Shown here: positions 10,801 to 22,554 of the stretch, piece by piece
Numbering within the stretch: position 1 is the stretch's first letter
How the letters are laid out: every line of letters begins with the position of its first letter
Assembly: GCA_014898415.1 (NCBI GenBank)
Contig: RCTD01000013.1
Span: 744,001 to 808,000 of the forward strand
From: Stromatinia cepivora
Taxonomy: Eukaryota; Ascomycota; Leotiomycetes; Helotiales; Sclerotiniaceae
Reading direction: 5' to 3'
Length of the DNA stretch: 64,000 nucleotides
Made by a program: the position numbers and the translations under genes
The notes under the pieces: generated by a model
What the model was told of the DNA's origin: nothing
Databases searched by the model: none
Seen by the model: the letters and a program-made list of their open reading frames with translations, nothing else

Positions 10801-13800
10801 ATTATGTGTGTCTGAAACATATAACTGGCACAGCATGCCAAGTGTACTGGACACATATCCTGAAAATGTTAAACCAGCTGAATCTGCGACACGTGATAGA
10901 GACTCAAGTGCCCAAATATGAACAGTCGGATGCGGATCATTGCACAAAGACATCAATATCCCTAATATAGTCTTCAAATGAAAGCCTGCCGCCATTCCTC
11001 CAACCTGGGAATGAATGCACCCTAATGCCATTGCACAACCAGCTCTTGCACTCGGCTCGCGGTTGCTCACAATGGTATCAATAAGGTACTTGATTTCCTG
11101 GTTGGTATATGTATTACCAGAGATGTTGCAAAGTCGAGCTAGGGATTCGTAGCCAATGCTCCGTACAAATTGATCTTGATGAATGACAAATGACCGCAGG
11201 ATTTCTTGCATGAGCTTCTCTACAGCAGGATTGGTGAGATCACCGGGAGGAGATGATGTCTCTTTCACGGCCACTTTCAGTGCGCAAAATAATGCAGTCG
11301 CAATATTGACATTAATCGCAGCCTTCCGTCCAGGATCCCGTTGAAGCGCGCCAGTGGATAAGAACGTGGCAATTTGTTCTAATATACTTTCTTGAATCTT
11401 GGGAGGAGTAATCGGGAAAGCAATTGCGAATAGTCTGATGGCTACATTGATGACTTCCGTAGCCGGTGGGTCTGGTAAACTATCGTCTTTTTCAATATCG
11501 CCCAAGTATAGCGAAATGGAGTCGTGCTCAAGCGAACTGCAAATTGGCGACAGCAATACATTTGATATATCAATATCTGATCCCGTTTCTTTTACCCAGT
11601 CATCTGGAGATCCATTTTCTTGTTCAGAAGCCAACTTTTGAACATTGAAGCCTCGAACGAGTCCTGTGACACCAAATCCAGAATTGTCTCCAACATCCCA
11701 CACTGTCTCGAAGTTGCCAGCCGAGCTCGCAATCGATGAAGATAAAGAACTTGGACTGTAGTTTTCAGGATCGGCGAAGAATGATACGGCAAGCGTGAGA
11801 AGATTTGACTGTAAGAGTGCCTCACTTCCACCAACTGGACTAAGTGTAACTAGCCTTGCATAGCACTGAAGGACACGACGCTGAACCATCAAGTCCAGAT
11901 CCTGCAATTGCAATGATGGAGTCAATCTTTGTGTAACGTCATCCGACAATTTTTTGGACGGGAGACTCTTCAAGAACGCTGAAGTATTTGTAAGCATGGC
12001 AGCAATTCGTTTTGACACATCTGCCGTCAGGAGGCGGCTGTTGAATTGCAAAAATGATAAAATAGAGCCAAGTGCACACTCCCTAACATGAGTGAGGAAG
12101 GAAGATTCGAGGAAGCTTCGTTGAGAAGTATTGTCCTTAGCAAGAGGCTTTGGTAACGCATTTTTCCATAGTAAAAGTAGTTGGGAGAGATGGATCTTCA
12201 CAAAATTTGGTCCCAAGGACATCAACCCGCCTATAAGTATCCATGCTACCTGTATCTGAGTACTTGAAATACGCAATTCAGACTTGCTACTAGATTTAAG
12301 AAGATTAGTCGCGAGAGAAAGCACACGACTGTTGACATCCACTGAGCCGTAAAGCGGCTGTAAGTTTGCGGTGCTAATCATCGCAGACAATCCATTGGCG
12401 TATCCCACACATCGCCTTGGTGAGTTTCTTCCAGTATTCAGTAAGTTCAATTCTCGACTGACACTATTCATGCAAATAGTGAGGCATGGTAATAGTTGCT
12501 GCGGGCAAGCCAATGTGAAAGCCCGTAAACAATATGAGGTATAGATTTGAACCGTATAACTTGGGTGTTGAAGAACTTGTAATAGTCCATCCCTACAACC
12601 TTCTGCAATCACATTCGCGGCAGACCCCAAGGTTTCAATTAATGACGCCAATGCGCTGAGTGTGGCAATGAGTGTATGTTTAGAAGGCTCAGCTCTTTCT
12701 TTGATCACCTGCGGGTAATTTTTCAGGATATCATTGACCAAGGCCTTTGCAGCGTCTAATTGCCCAGACTCGCCAAGTATGGAGTGGCCGACCACGTCTT
12801 CTAGGATAATTTGCACAAATTTCCGTGTACTCAACAAACGATATCTGTTACAAGTAATGTTTGCATGGCTCAAAAGCTCCACGGTAAGATGGTCCACAAT
12901 CTGCATATACATCGTTTCGACAGTTCTTTCGCTCATACTTTTGAATATCCGACTATAGCAGACAGCTATGCCAGCACGAGCTCTATTAGTTGTGGATGTT
13001 TTGATATACTGATTTGACAACACTTTCAAAATTTCTTGAAGTGTAAGAACGAGTATTTGGCTTTTCTTGTTGCCGGTGGGAGTTCCAGGCCTCGAGGGCA
13101 TTTCATCATCGTCAAGCCCCTGGCCAGCTATTACGGATGAACGTTTGTTGGTATTAGTCCTTTTGATCTTCTTGATCATAGGTGTATCATTATCTCGCGG
13201 GGCCTCTTCCGAATGACTTTTCACCAATGCCTCTGCCAAACACTCTGCGGCAGCCTGTCGAACCAATGCGCTCGGAGAATCTATTGTCTTGAAAATCGTT
13301 GACTTTAGACTTTCGAAATCGCTGGAATTGTCGTAATACTGTGTAAACTTGCACAGACTTCTTAAGCATCTACACGCCGCGATCTGTACCAATGCCGACT
13401 TTTCACTCGAAGCATAACTCCTGGCTTGTTTCCATATATCCTTCGCGATTGTGTCGTCCATGCTTGTCGAAACCATTTCCACAATCTTACTTAAAGCCTT
13501 AAATATCGCCGCTCGTAGACCCGCATTGGTTTGTGCAGACTTCAACAGCTTCAGCAACGCACTGCATGCTAAAGAATGTAATCCAATTGCGCTATCTCCG
13601 GCGGCTGCGAAGACATCTCCTAAACAGTAAACAGCTGCATGCTTCGTTCTGAAATCCCCATCCGTCTTCGTCTTTCCGCTACTGATTATGCCGACCAGAT
13701 CATTTATAGTTTCGAAGAGCAGCTTCCTGTCCCCCTTGCCTAGTACATGTGCGAAACATCGTCCCAAATTATTTCGAATCACTCTGGTAGGAGGGGGAGC

Positions 13801-14046
13801 TGCGAGGTTGAGTATTTGGAAGAGCTCTTTCTTGAGGTAAAGCTGCTGCGCTGTACAGTCGTCGGGTTCCAGGCTTTCCACATGTTTTGTGAGCGTCGAG
13901 ACGAAATTAAGGAGGTATAAATCTTGTTGCTCTGATGGGAGGGATTGGAGCTTCTTGATATCGAGCTCGGGGGTGGGAGATGGCTCTAATCTGCCTGGAA
14001 GTTCACTTGAGCCATTTTTAGAGCTCGGTCGGCCTGTCGATGACAT
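7835..14046 (-). CDS. laa1: Laa1/HEATR5-family HEAT-repeat protein
   Basis: Exon 1 is 14046-8365 and exon 2 is 8314-7835, giving 2053 aa, close to yeast Laa1 (about 2010 aa). The 50-nt intron 8315-8364 has donor GTAAGA, branch TGCTAAC and acceptor CAG and keeps frame; continuing past the donor gives a stop after eight residues. Near the N-terminus the conserved HEATR5 block PPTRVIRNNLGRCFAHVLGKG, then LFETINDLVGI, is clear. The rest is tandem amphipathic HEAT-type helices, including VHIWALESLSRVADSAG and a canonical AGCAMALGCIHSQVGGMA. Family members act with clathrin adaptor AP-1 in Golgi-endosome traffic. No catalytic motif is expected. It is the longest gene in the window and is nearly intronless. 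Confidence 0.92.
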
Positions 14047-14257
14047 TATTTATTAGTATCTGTTGTATCTATTGTTTTGAATGTCCTTGTGAGATTTGGA
14101 CATTCGTGGGGTGGTTCTGGCCTCATTGCACGCTCCTTTACTGTACCAATTTACAGAGGTGTTCGCGACAACGATCGAAGTTCAGCCAATCGGAAGCCAC
14201 AACAATATTTATTTTCAGAGCTCCAAATCAAATTTGATATAAAATTTCGTCCTCGGT
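14047..14257. promoter_or_regulatory. Shared divergent promoter of laa1 and TACO1-like genes
   Basis: 211 bp separate the start codons of two divergently transcribed genes, so both core promoters and 5' UTRs must share this space. No specific factor site is claimed. Confidence 0.6.
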
Positions 14258-15255
14258 ATGACAAATATGCCAGCATTTTCTAGAGGTCTCAGACCTTTCC
14301 TTCGAACTGATTATATCTGTTCCAAATGTTTACAATTTTCCACTACATCAGTGGTATCTTCAGGTCACAATCGATGGTCAAAAATCAAACATGACAAAGG
14401 AGCTGTAGATGCGAAAAAGACCAAGGCTCGCTCTATCATTGCGCATGATATTGCGCTGGCTGTAAAATGTATGTTATATGGTATGCCATTGGTTTTTTTG
14501 AATGATACTGATCTGTTATATAAGTACATGGAGCCGACCCGTACATAAATCCAAGACTGGCGACTGTTCTAGCGGCTGCGAAGAAAGGTACATAACGGGG
14601 TACATTCCCTTCCGGCATCAATATTGCAAATACTTACGTTGCCATAGCTGGTTTCCCGAAAGCTTCCATGGAAACTGCCATAGCTCGTGGCCAAGGAAAA
14701 TCGACAACTGGAGCTGCGCTGCAGAAAGCAACTTTAGAATGCATAATGCCGCCACAAGTTGCTCTGATAATTGAAGCCGAAACGGACAGCGTTAATCGTA
14801 CAATGATGGATTTGAGACATCTAGTTAAAACCCATGGGGGAACTGTTACACCTACAGCATATTTGTTCCAGAAAAAGGGATGCGTCACATTCGAGAAAGA
14901 CGAGAAAAATCTGGGCGTTGACGATGTAATGGATGAGGCGATCGAAGCAGGTGCCGAGGATTTAGAGGTGGATGATGAGGGGAATATTATTGTCTGGACG
15001 GAGCCGAATATGGTAACAGCAGCCGGGGATGCTTTACAGAAGAAATTCGACATAAAAATCGCAAGTTCGGATATCCTTTGGGATCCCAATGAAGATACAA
15101 ATGTACCAGTTGATGCAGGGGAGGCCACAGATAGGCTCATTTCTTTCATTGAGTCTGCAAGAGATAATTCCGATGTTCAGGGAATATATGCGAACATTGT
15201 ACAGGGAAATATTGAGGACGGACAGTGGGAAGATTTGATCGGTGGATTAGACTGA
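14258..15255 (+). CDS. TACO1: TACO1/YebC-family mitochondrial translational activator
   Basis: Exons 14258-14468, 14525-14587 and 14648-15255, giving 293 aa; introns of 56 and 60 nt. The N-terminus before residue 36 is Arg/Ser/hydrophobic (presequence-like). The family signature GHNRWSKIKHDKGAVDAKK follows, then HGADPYINPRLATVLAAAKK and AGFPKASMETAIARGQGK, both rebuilt exactly at exon junctions. C-terminal parts include QVALIIEAETDSVNRTM, GGTVTPTAYLFQKKG and AGAEDLEVDDEGNI. Human TACO1 promotes translation of mitochondrial COX1; related YebC proteins act on ribosomes stalled at polyproline. An in-frame ATG at 14267 is an alternative start. Family call is firm. Confidence 0.93.
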
Positions 15256-15349
15256 TTGAGAAGGGGTATACATTTCATTTAGACGAATATTAGAAGCAGA
15301 GCGTAGACTAGATGTACAGTAGGAGGGACTTGTACCATAGGAAAAGCAT

Positions 15350-15388
15350 CCCCTCGCCCCTCGCCCCTCGCCCCTCGCCCCTCGCCCC
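15350..15388. repeat. CCCCTCG 7-bp tandem array
   Basis: Five or so perfect 7-bp units between the convergent 3' ends of the TACO1-like and Pet100 genes. Confidence 0.9.
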
Positions 15389-15616
15389 CAATTCTATACG
15401 GTTGAATAATTCCCCTGCAGCCTTTTCAATTCCTCAGAGCCAGACTGAATCTGCAAGCCTCCAGCGGTCCTGAACCATGCCCTCATATGTGCCTCTTGAA
15501 CGCCAGCCTGCCTTGTATCCAATTCTATGCCATGACCATTCCATGTAATATCTTTGTCGCCGTTTCCTCCGCACGCCACTCTCTTGCTATTCTCTTCATC
15601 ATATTCACCCTCTTCA

Positions 15617-15960
15617 TCACTTCTCTTCCCCGTTCGAGCCATTCGCGCCCCGCAGCCTTTGCTCTCTCAAATATAATCTCTTTTGCTTTAATCTCTCTAG
15701 CTCCGCTTTGATCTCATCCTTCTCAAACGGTATGCGGTTGGTTTGCTCGACCTTTGGCCAGAAGTCTGGAACCGAGAACCGTTGGTCGAGGTTTGTGCCA
15801 TAGTAGTACATGATTGCGATCGGAAACATGATATACATGCCAAACTATTGGATTGTTAGATTATGATTCCATGGCGGGGTTTGAGGTGGCATTCAAGAGG
15901 CTGAACGATGAAAAGACTGGTAATGTTTACCTTGAACACTTCGAGATTAGGACCTCCCAT
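15617..15960 (-). CDS. pet100: Pet100, cytochrome c oxidase assembly factor
   Basis: Exon 1 15931-15960 encodes just MGGPNLEVFK. An 86-nt intron (15845-15930, branch CTAAC) follows, and exon 2 15617-15844 continues FGMYIMFPIAIMYYYGTNLD, then RFSVPDFWPK. Total 85 aa. MGGPNLE.FKFG.Y..FPI is the Pet100 hallmark, with a single membrane segment (MYIMFPIAIMYYYG) followed by a charged C-terminal helix (EIKAELERLKQKRLYLREQRL). Pet100 acts in the inner membrane in late assembly of complex IV. An overlapping minus-strand frame at 15394-15642 is acidic and probably not translated. Confidence 0.92.
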
Positions 15961-16060
15961 GATTGCGGTACGTGGTCTAGTATTGCGATAGAATTTGAGT
16001 GCGTTGACGTGGAAAATCCCTTCTCTTGCTTCAATTCAATGAAAGCTAGAAATGGATCCT

Positions 16061-16432
16061 AAAAATCATGCGAATATCAGACTTCACAATCGACCAATCA
16101 TATTATGCTGATCCCTGTGACCCAACGGCGGAAAATGGCCGTGGTGGCTGCCCCACAAATGACCTTAATAGGTTCCATTGCTTAGACTTGTTTTGAGATC
16201 TATTTGTAACTTTCTTGATATTTTATCTGCGGGTTGTTTACTTTAATCCGATATATTCAATATTCCCCTCGAAAGCCAACAATCACCGCGGACTTATTCA
16301 AAATCAGTAACTTTGGAGTACTAGGGAAGAATTGCGATAATCACAATTGATAATGAGAAGGAAGTTTAATGCTTTGACTCAATCAAGATGTCTACTCTCT
16401 GATAGCAAAGTTCATGAGGGGGATTACTAGCC
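16061..16432. other. Upstream of pet100, no gene recognised
   Basis: It contains the pet100 promoter side. No coding frame supported. Confidence 0.35.
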
Positions 16433-17019
16433 ATGATGAGGCTTCGTCACAGTCTTGACAGAAAAGGGTATGATTTGAAATGTTAATTTGGGAAAAGGAA
16501 CTTGCTGACATAGATTGCTAGGACGATACCTTCCAGGGTAAGACTCTCCCCGTCACACAATAGCTACCATGTATTGATCAATCCATAGGCATAGAAGAGC
16601 CGAAGTATCAATTGGTAAAGAACAGCCTGTTGCGATTGATCTCGCTCGTCATTGGTTGGCTAGCTTTACCGCGAATGACCTCAATACAACCAATGCCTTC
16701 GAGAGACACCCAAGATCCTTATTACAGCCCTCAATGATCTGGCAGTTGGCCTTTCAGCCGCATTAATCACCTTCTCAGACTTTATATACTGCACGTCGTA
16801 GACCTTGCTTTTGACCCTCTTCTCCAGTTTGGGACTCGTGAAAACACATTAATCGGCCATAGTTTGATAAAAATCAAGGCTTTGATTAGAAAAGCAGAGA
16901 GAGATCCGCTTGATGTATAGGGTGTGGCGGATGTAATCTGTGAGTTGGAAAGATTTGCAGCGGGTATACCACAAGAGGAATTTAGAAAGATTGCAAGCGG
17001 CGAGAAAAAGAAGCTGTAG
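16433..17019 (+). pseudogene. Decayed or multi-intron unidentified gene remnant
   Basis: Several plus-strand stretches read as protein but not in one frame. A block near 16592-16770 reads IGKEQPVAIDLARHWLASF, then NDLNTTNAFERHPRSLLQPS. A later block in another frame (about 16790-17019) reads LHVVDLAFDPLLQFGTREN, then LIKIKALIRKAERDPLD, a stop at 16918-16920, then GVADVICELERFAAGIPQEE and a terminal stop at 17017-17019. Intron-like segments with GTAAGA and TAG ends lie at about 16536-16589. The internal stop and the frame switch without obvious splice sites favour a pseudogene. Family unknown. Confidence 0.35.
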
Positions 17020-17400
17020 ATGCCTAGAACTTCGAATGTATAGAGGGAATCGCTACCCCCAATGTATAGAGAAGGAATCGTTGTGGTATATGTTCAACCT
17101 TAAACATTGTACCAATTCCGTAAATTTTTGCATGAAAGTCGCTGGCAATGGCCAGTGCAAACAAGTAAACCCAAGCTACATTCACACCAAGTACGTCCGT
17201 CCGTACTCCAACCCTGAATCACCTGATGGAATGATTCGATGTGCAACTAATTTTTGGACAATGACGCGGTCTAGAAGTTCTGCGAGTTCTTCATCATCTT
17301 TTGTTCGTGCAGCTTGTAGTTTTGAAGGAGCCTCCCATCTTCAATGGTAATTTCCAGTCGGAGCATCTTGGTATATTGCGGTTATGACGTCATTTCGTAC
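17020..17400. other. Spacer between the gene remnant and the 3' end of cwc21
   Basis: It probably includes the cwc21 3' UTR. The plus-strand ORF crossing it has no recognisable protein character. Confidence 0.35.
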
Positions 17401-17959
17401 TCATCTGTTAGATGGAGCTGCAGAGCCTTCGCCATTATTTTCCATCGCAGCTCTCTGTCTCTCTTCCTGCTTCTGCCAATGGCCGCCCTCCTTATAATCC
17501 TTGGAAATGCCCAACGCACTCCTGAACTTATTGTCCTGCTTGATTTTTGCCTCTGCCAATTCATGTACTTGATGCATCTTCAAGCCTTTCATACTTGGTC
17601 CATTACCTCTCTCCATCTCCTTCAAGAGCTTCTTTCGTAACGCATCTTCTTGTATTTCAATTTCTTCCTCATCGACTCTATGCCCAGTATTAGCTTATCA
17701 AAAATTAATGAATGCGCCCAAGAGCATACCCTTCTTCTTCTAGTTTATCACGTAACTCGAAGACCTTGACCTCGACTTCTCGTTTCCTGTCATGCTCAAG
17801 GATCCCTTTATCTGGTTGTCGTTGTCTATGTTTAAGACTTTCGATATCCGTGGAATAAGGCCTAGCTTGATCACGAGGTTTCATATGCGCAAGATTTCTT
17901 TGGACATAACCTGAGGTTCCACTTCCTCTAGGTGTAGTAAGACCGACGTTGGAAGACAT
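17401..17959 (-). CDS. cwc21: Cwc21, spliceosome component (cwf21 domain)
   Basis: Exon 1 17730-17959, a 52-nt intron 17678-17729 with a TAATACTG region before the TAG acceptor, and exon 2 17401-17677, giving 168 aa. The N-terminus MSSNVGLTTPRGSGTSGYVQ and NLAHMKPRD are near-invariant in Cwc21/SRRM2. The cwf21 helix PDKGILEHDRKREVEVKVFE, then LRDKLEEEGVDEEEIE, then LRKKLLKEMERG is rebuilt across the intron. The C-terminus is Lys/Glu/Gln-rich and resembles other fungal Cwc21 proteins. The family binds Prp8 and Snu114 in the activated spliceosome and influences splice fidelity. It is head-to-head with cdc123, 287 bp apart. Confidence 0.93.
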
Positions 17960-18246
17960 GATTGCAAAAATGCTCAGATTGTGGTTTGGCAGCTGGGTTG
18001 CTTACGGGAAAATTGATGTGTGGAGAAACGATTAACAAACGCTGATATCGCAGGCGGTGTATAACTAGCGTGGCAGAATACAAAAATATTGATTGCCCCT
18101 CGATATAGGGAACATTGAAATGAAGGGATCGCTCTGACTCATACATATATCTTTCAAATATATTCTCCCCCAAGTAGCATCGTATTTCTAATAATTCCCA
18201 TTAGCACTTACGAGACTTTCCACCATCAATCTTACTTATATGAAAA

Positions 18247-19515
18247 ATGCCAGCTCCCGACATTTCAAAAGTTGCGCGCACAGAGGCCGAACCCCTCACT
18301 AGACTCCCCTTTGAACCTATCACCAAGTCTCACATTTTAAACTGCTCTTATGATAAGTGGCATGCGAAGTACAAAGTTTAACCCCCAGCTCTTGCTTGGA
18401 AAGTGCTGACAGGTCCAAGATATCGGTCCTCAACTCTCAAATCTCGAATCATCCCCCTCACATCAGAATTCCTTTCATACCTGCGGGAGGATGGCATAGT
18501 TCTTCCATCCGAGATTGCTACATTTCCTCCACCAGAAACTTACAATGACAACTCAACTAGCGATGGCTGGGACGAAGATACAGATACAGAATCGGATCCC
18601 TCGGAGAAGTTCTCGGAAATTCACAAACAAATACAAGAAATAATCACTGAGCTTGGCGGATCAGTAGTTCCCAAACTCAATTGGTCTGCTCCAAAAGATG
18701 CCACATGGATCAGTTTAAAACAGAACAGCATGGAGTGCAATACGGCAAACGACATTTACCTCCTTCTCAAATCTTCCGACTTCATTACCCACGATTTAGA
18801 ACACGCCTTCGATGGTTGTGCCGAAGATCTGTCCCTTACGAAAGAAAATATACAATATGTTCTAGTCTTACGGAAATGGTTCAAAGTAAATCCATCTTGC
18901 GAGTTTCGATGTTTCGTGCGAGATCGAAGGATTATTGGCATATGTCAAAGAGATCTGAACTATTTTGATTTCTTATTTCCTCTCACCCCAACATTAAGAG
19001 AAGCAATCCAGGAATACTTTGACAGAACTCTCAGAGATACCTTTCCAGATCGCAATTTCTCATTTGATGTTTATATACCAGAACCATTTGACAAAGTGCG
19101 GTTAGTGGATATAAATCCATGGGCTCCTCGGACAGATCCGCTTTTGTTCTCCTGGCTAGAACTACTCACCCTTTCTGTACCTCCACCATTACTTGGTCTC
19201 GCAGATTCATCATCTGTGCCGCCATTGCCTGTTCAAAGTAGTGATGAAGATGACGGAATAGACGATGTTGTGGAACTTGGATGGATGCCTGAATTCAGAT
19301 TGATAAAGAAAGATGACCCGGAAGCATACAGCTTTTCAAGCCCGCAGTACAGTGCACACAAAATGCCACAAGAAGTGGTAGAAGCCGGTGCAAGTGGAGA
19401 AGGTGGAATGAGAGAATTTGCGGATAATTGGCAGCGGATGTTGAACGGTGAGCTAGAAATGATGAGAGCTGGGGAAGATAGTGAAGATGATGACGTAGGG
19501 GCAACTGTTACCTGA
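18247..19515 (+). CDS. cdc123: Cdc123, eIF2 assembly factor (ATP-grasp fold)
   Basis: Exon 1 18247-18368, intron 18369-18419 (51 nt, branch TGCTGAC), exon 2 18420-19515, giving 405 aa. Splicing restores [20 protein letters not shown]. Later motifs are [43 protein letters not shown] and [20 protein letters not shown]; the DINPW segment carries conserved acidic/amide ligands of the ATP-grasp site. The C-terminal region is acidic ([11 protein letters not shown] and a DSEDDD tail). Cdc123 is needed for eIF2-gamma/alpha assembly, hence for translation initiation and cell-cycle entry. Confidence 0.94.
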
Positions 19516-19829
19516 GATATGAGACAGCAATCCTTTTGTGGCAAGGACCCATCATATTCGATTCGTTTGAAGTGATGTAATGATATTAAATTACTTGTGG
19601 GGCAAATGTGCTGAATCCAGATTCTTCGGGAATTCGGCCTTCCCACAGTCATATTATTAATAGGTCAATCGTAAACAGGCTTTGTTGGGGTTTATTAGCA
19701 ATATCTTTGTAAGACTTAAGTCAAGATGAGGTTGAAATTTTCCCTTTTTTTTTTCGTTTTTCTGTTCGTGTCTCTCTTTCCGTATATCATCAATTCCTCT
19801 TTCCTCAATTTCTTAACTTCAAGGATATC
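19516..19829. other. cdc123 3' region and promoter of the MDR gene
   Basis: Intergenic; a pyrimidine-rich T tract (19741-19760) lies just upstream of the MDR start codon, a common fungal promoter context. Confidence 0.4.
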
Positions 19830-20957
19830 ATGTCACACCCCACAATCAACAAGCAATGGACCACCCGACAGTCTGGCCTCCAAGACCTCATTCTAGGGTC
19901 ATCTACAGTCCCAACACCAGGTGATGGTCAAGTGCTCGTCAAAATCCATACCGTAGCCCTCAATTATCGAGATACTGAAGTGATAATGGGCCTGTATAAC
20001 CATCACAAAACTACTGGCAATGAACCCTCTTCTCTGGTTCCTTGTTCCGACATTTCTGGAACAATCATATCATCTAACTGTCCAAAATGGAAGCCTGGTG
20101 ATCGGGTGCTTACAATATTTAATCAGACACATATCCGTGGTCAAGTGACTGCAAAGGATATGACTAGTGGATTAGGACTACCTGCAGAAGGTTGTTTGCA
20201 AGAATATCGTGTATTTGATGGAGAAGGATTGGTCAGGAAACCGGAATACCTCACAGATGAAGAAGCTTCCACGTTACCAATCGCTGCAGTAACAGCCTGG
20301 ATGGCGATTAATGGCATGAGACCACTTGGACAACCAGGCGGGAAGGGAGAAAGTGTGTTGATTCAGGGAACTGGAGGAGTAGCAATCAGTGGATTGCAAA
20401 TCGCCAAGGCCAGTGGCATGGAAGGTAATTAAACATCTTATACCAATCCTGCGCTTTTAGTTTCGTAAATTAAGTGCAGTCTAGTGATAATAACATCATC
20501 TTCCGATGCCAAACTCGCCCAAGCCAAATCCCTCGGCGCAGATCACACATTAAATTACCGTACCCATCCCAACTGGTCCGAAGAAGTAATGAAAATCACC
20601 CAAGGCGAAGGCGTCTCCAATATCTTCGAAACAGGTGGTGCCCTAACATTACGCCAATCATTCGATGCCATAGCTTTCGGCGGACTTATCAATTGCATTG
20701 GATATCTCTCGGGGAAGGAAGATGAAAGTGTGGATCGCACGAATACGAATGTTCTAGCGCTGAGAAGAAATGTTACGTTAAAAGGCATTTTGAATGGACC
20801 GAGAGAGAGATTTGAGGAAATGTTGACGTGGTACGAGGAAAAGCGGATTAGACCGGTGGTGGATAGGGTGTTTGGGTTTGAGGAGGCGAAGGAGGCCTTG
20901 GAGTATTTGTTTAGTGGAGGTCATTTTGGAAAGGTGGTTGTGAAGGTTAGTGAGTGA
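19830..20957 (+). CDS. MDR-superfamily NAD(P)-dependent oxidoreductase, zinc-lacking type
   Basis: Exon 1 19830-20424 and exon 2 20485-20957 around a 60-nt intron, giving 355 aa. It shows the GroES-like start (VLVKIHTVALNYRDTEVI), the PCSDISG motif and the nucleotide-binding glycine motif QGTGGVAISGLQIAKASG. Splicing leads into VIITSSSDAKLAQAKSLGAD, and the C-terminal cofactor/substrate region ends HFGKVVVKVSE. The GHE and catalytic-zinc Cys pattern of classical alcohol dehydrogenases is not visible, so quinone-reductase-like or enoyl-reductase-like chemistry is more likely than alcohol oxidation. Fungal databases often name this type zinc-type alcohol dehydrogenase. Substrate unknown. Confidence 0.85.
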
Positions 20958-22554
20958 AAGAGTAGAATTCTATAAGCTGAACTGGGCCGACGAATTTTGT
21001 TTAAATACGTCCAGATGGCTTTATTAAATTCTGGATCCGGAGAAACTAGACTTCGGTTATTTTATCATCATGAATTTCTACATTAAGCTACCTCAAATTC
21101 CCTCCCGATCCCATGCGACTAAACGGACTGTATGAAACCCAAGAGCCATTTGACTGTTAGAAGTGAATCCTAATCATAAAAATATCGTTACAGAAAGTCA
21201 CTTTAGAGAATACCCTGATTATGTAATTCTCGATAGAACATCGGAAGAGTGCATTTGAGGAATCCTTTTCGATCATTTACAATATCCAAATTTGGGAAGA
21301 ATAGTGAAAGTCTAGATTTGAAGAAATGAATGAATTTTTCATCGTGAGATTATCATGTCAACTCAAATACGAGTATAATTGGGCAAGATTTAAATATCTA
21401 GATTCTTCTCGGTAATTGATAGAGGTGCTAAAGCTTTTATATATGACTATTTGCGAGATTAATTAATTGAGCAGTCCTTGGTGAGGACTATGGAGGTTGT
21501 GGGAAGTTCGGGTTTCCAATAGTTTGTAGTAGTAGGTTAGATTTGAAAGTCTTTGATTTTTGAAAATTATAGGATGTTGTGAATATTTTGATTGTTCCAA
21601 ACGATCGGCTTTTTAGAAATCATGTATTATGCGTGCCTACTATCAATGATCTACTTCAAGCATAAGACGTGTTTTAAGGTGATGAACCGAATATCGCAGC
21701 ATGCCCACTAAAAGCTATACGAACTCCTAAAACGACGTGAGAATTATACAGTGATATACTCGGAATAACCCTTTTTTGCGCTGCTGGACTTGACGAAATC
21801 AAGGAATCATTGGACACATATTAAACAATGAATCATGCAATCCATCTAATAGTCAAGCAAAATTTTGGATTAATGATGATTTTTGAAAGCTGGGAATCAT
21901 CTTATGAATCCATGTACCACTAGTCGTCTGTTGGGAGAGCCTGATCTGGAATTGTAGTTATACTTCTCAGATGGAGATATGATAACACCTTATGATATGC
22001 AGTGCATTCTGTGGCAACGTTAATCAGTGGATCCCACAGTGACCTCGAACTTAGTAATGAATTTAGGTTCAAAAAGCAAGGGTGAAGTAAATACTAACCG
22101 CAACTCGATGATCGGTGCTCGCCTGTTACTCAACGAAGAAGAATAAGTCAAGTGTTTGACAGACTCCTAGCTACGCCGGAGTAAATCTTGCGTGTATTAT
22201 TTATAACCAATTAAGAAGAACTATATACGCTACGCTAACAACTAATGACTACGGAATATGCATATCCTCTCCATGTGTCTTCGACGAATTGGAGGTAGCT
22301 ACCGTGATCAAATCCACTTGTATAACTCATTCGGGGCCAGCTGCGGGCGATGTGGTCAGATGTAAAGTATTTGTGGCAAAATTTTGATAGACAGTTTGGG
22401 AATATTTATGACAGGCTAGGCGATCGGCTTAGCATGGGTGATGAACGGCGCCAAGAATGAAAATCCTCTGGTAAGCCATACTTATTTTCAGTTTCTCTAT
22501 TCAAATCATTAGTTTCCAAAGTATCCTGGGTCATTCAATAGTATGCTGAATTAC
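20958..22554. other. 1.6-kb intergenic, AT-rich, no gene recognised
   Basis: No open frame with protein character on either strand; multiple stops in all frames. Possibly eroded repeat sequence, but no end structure was found. Confidence 0.4.

Noticed and set aside
9159..13017. Many plus and minus ORFs of 60-80 aa inside the laa1 interval
   Set aside because: They lie in other frames of the long HEAT-repeat gene and show no independent coding character.
15394..15642. 82-aa minus-strand ORF overlapping the 3' end of pet100
   Set aside because: Different frame from the well-supported Pet100 exon, acidic low-information sequence, no splice or motif support.
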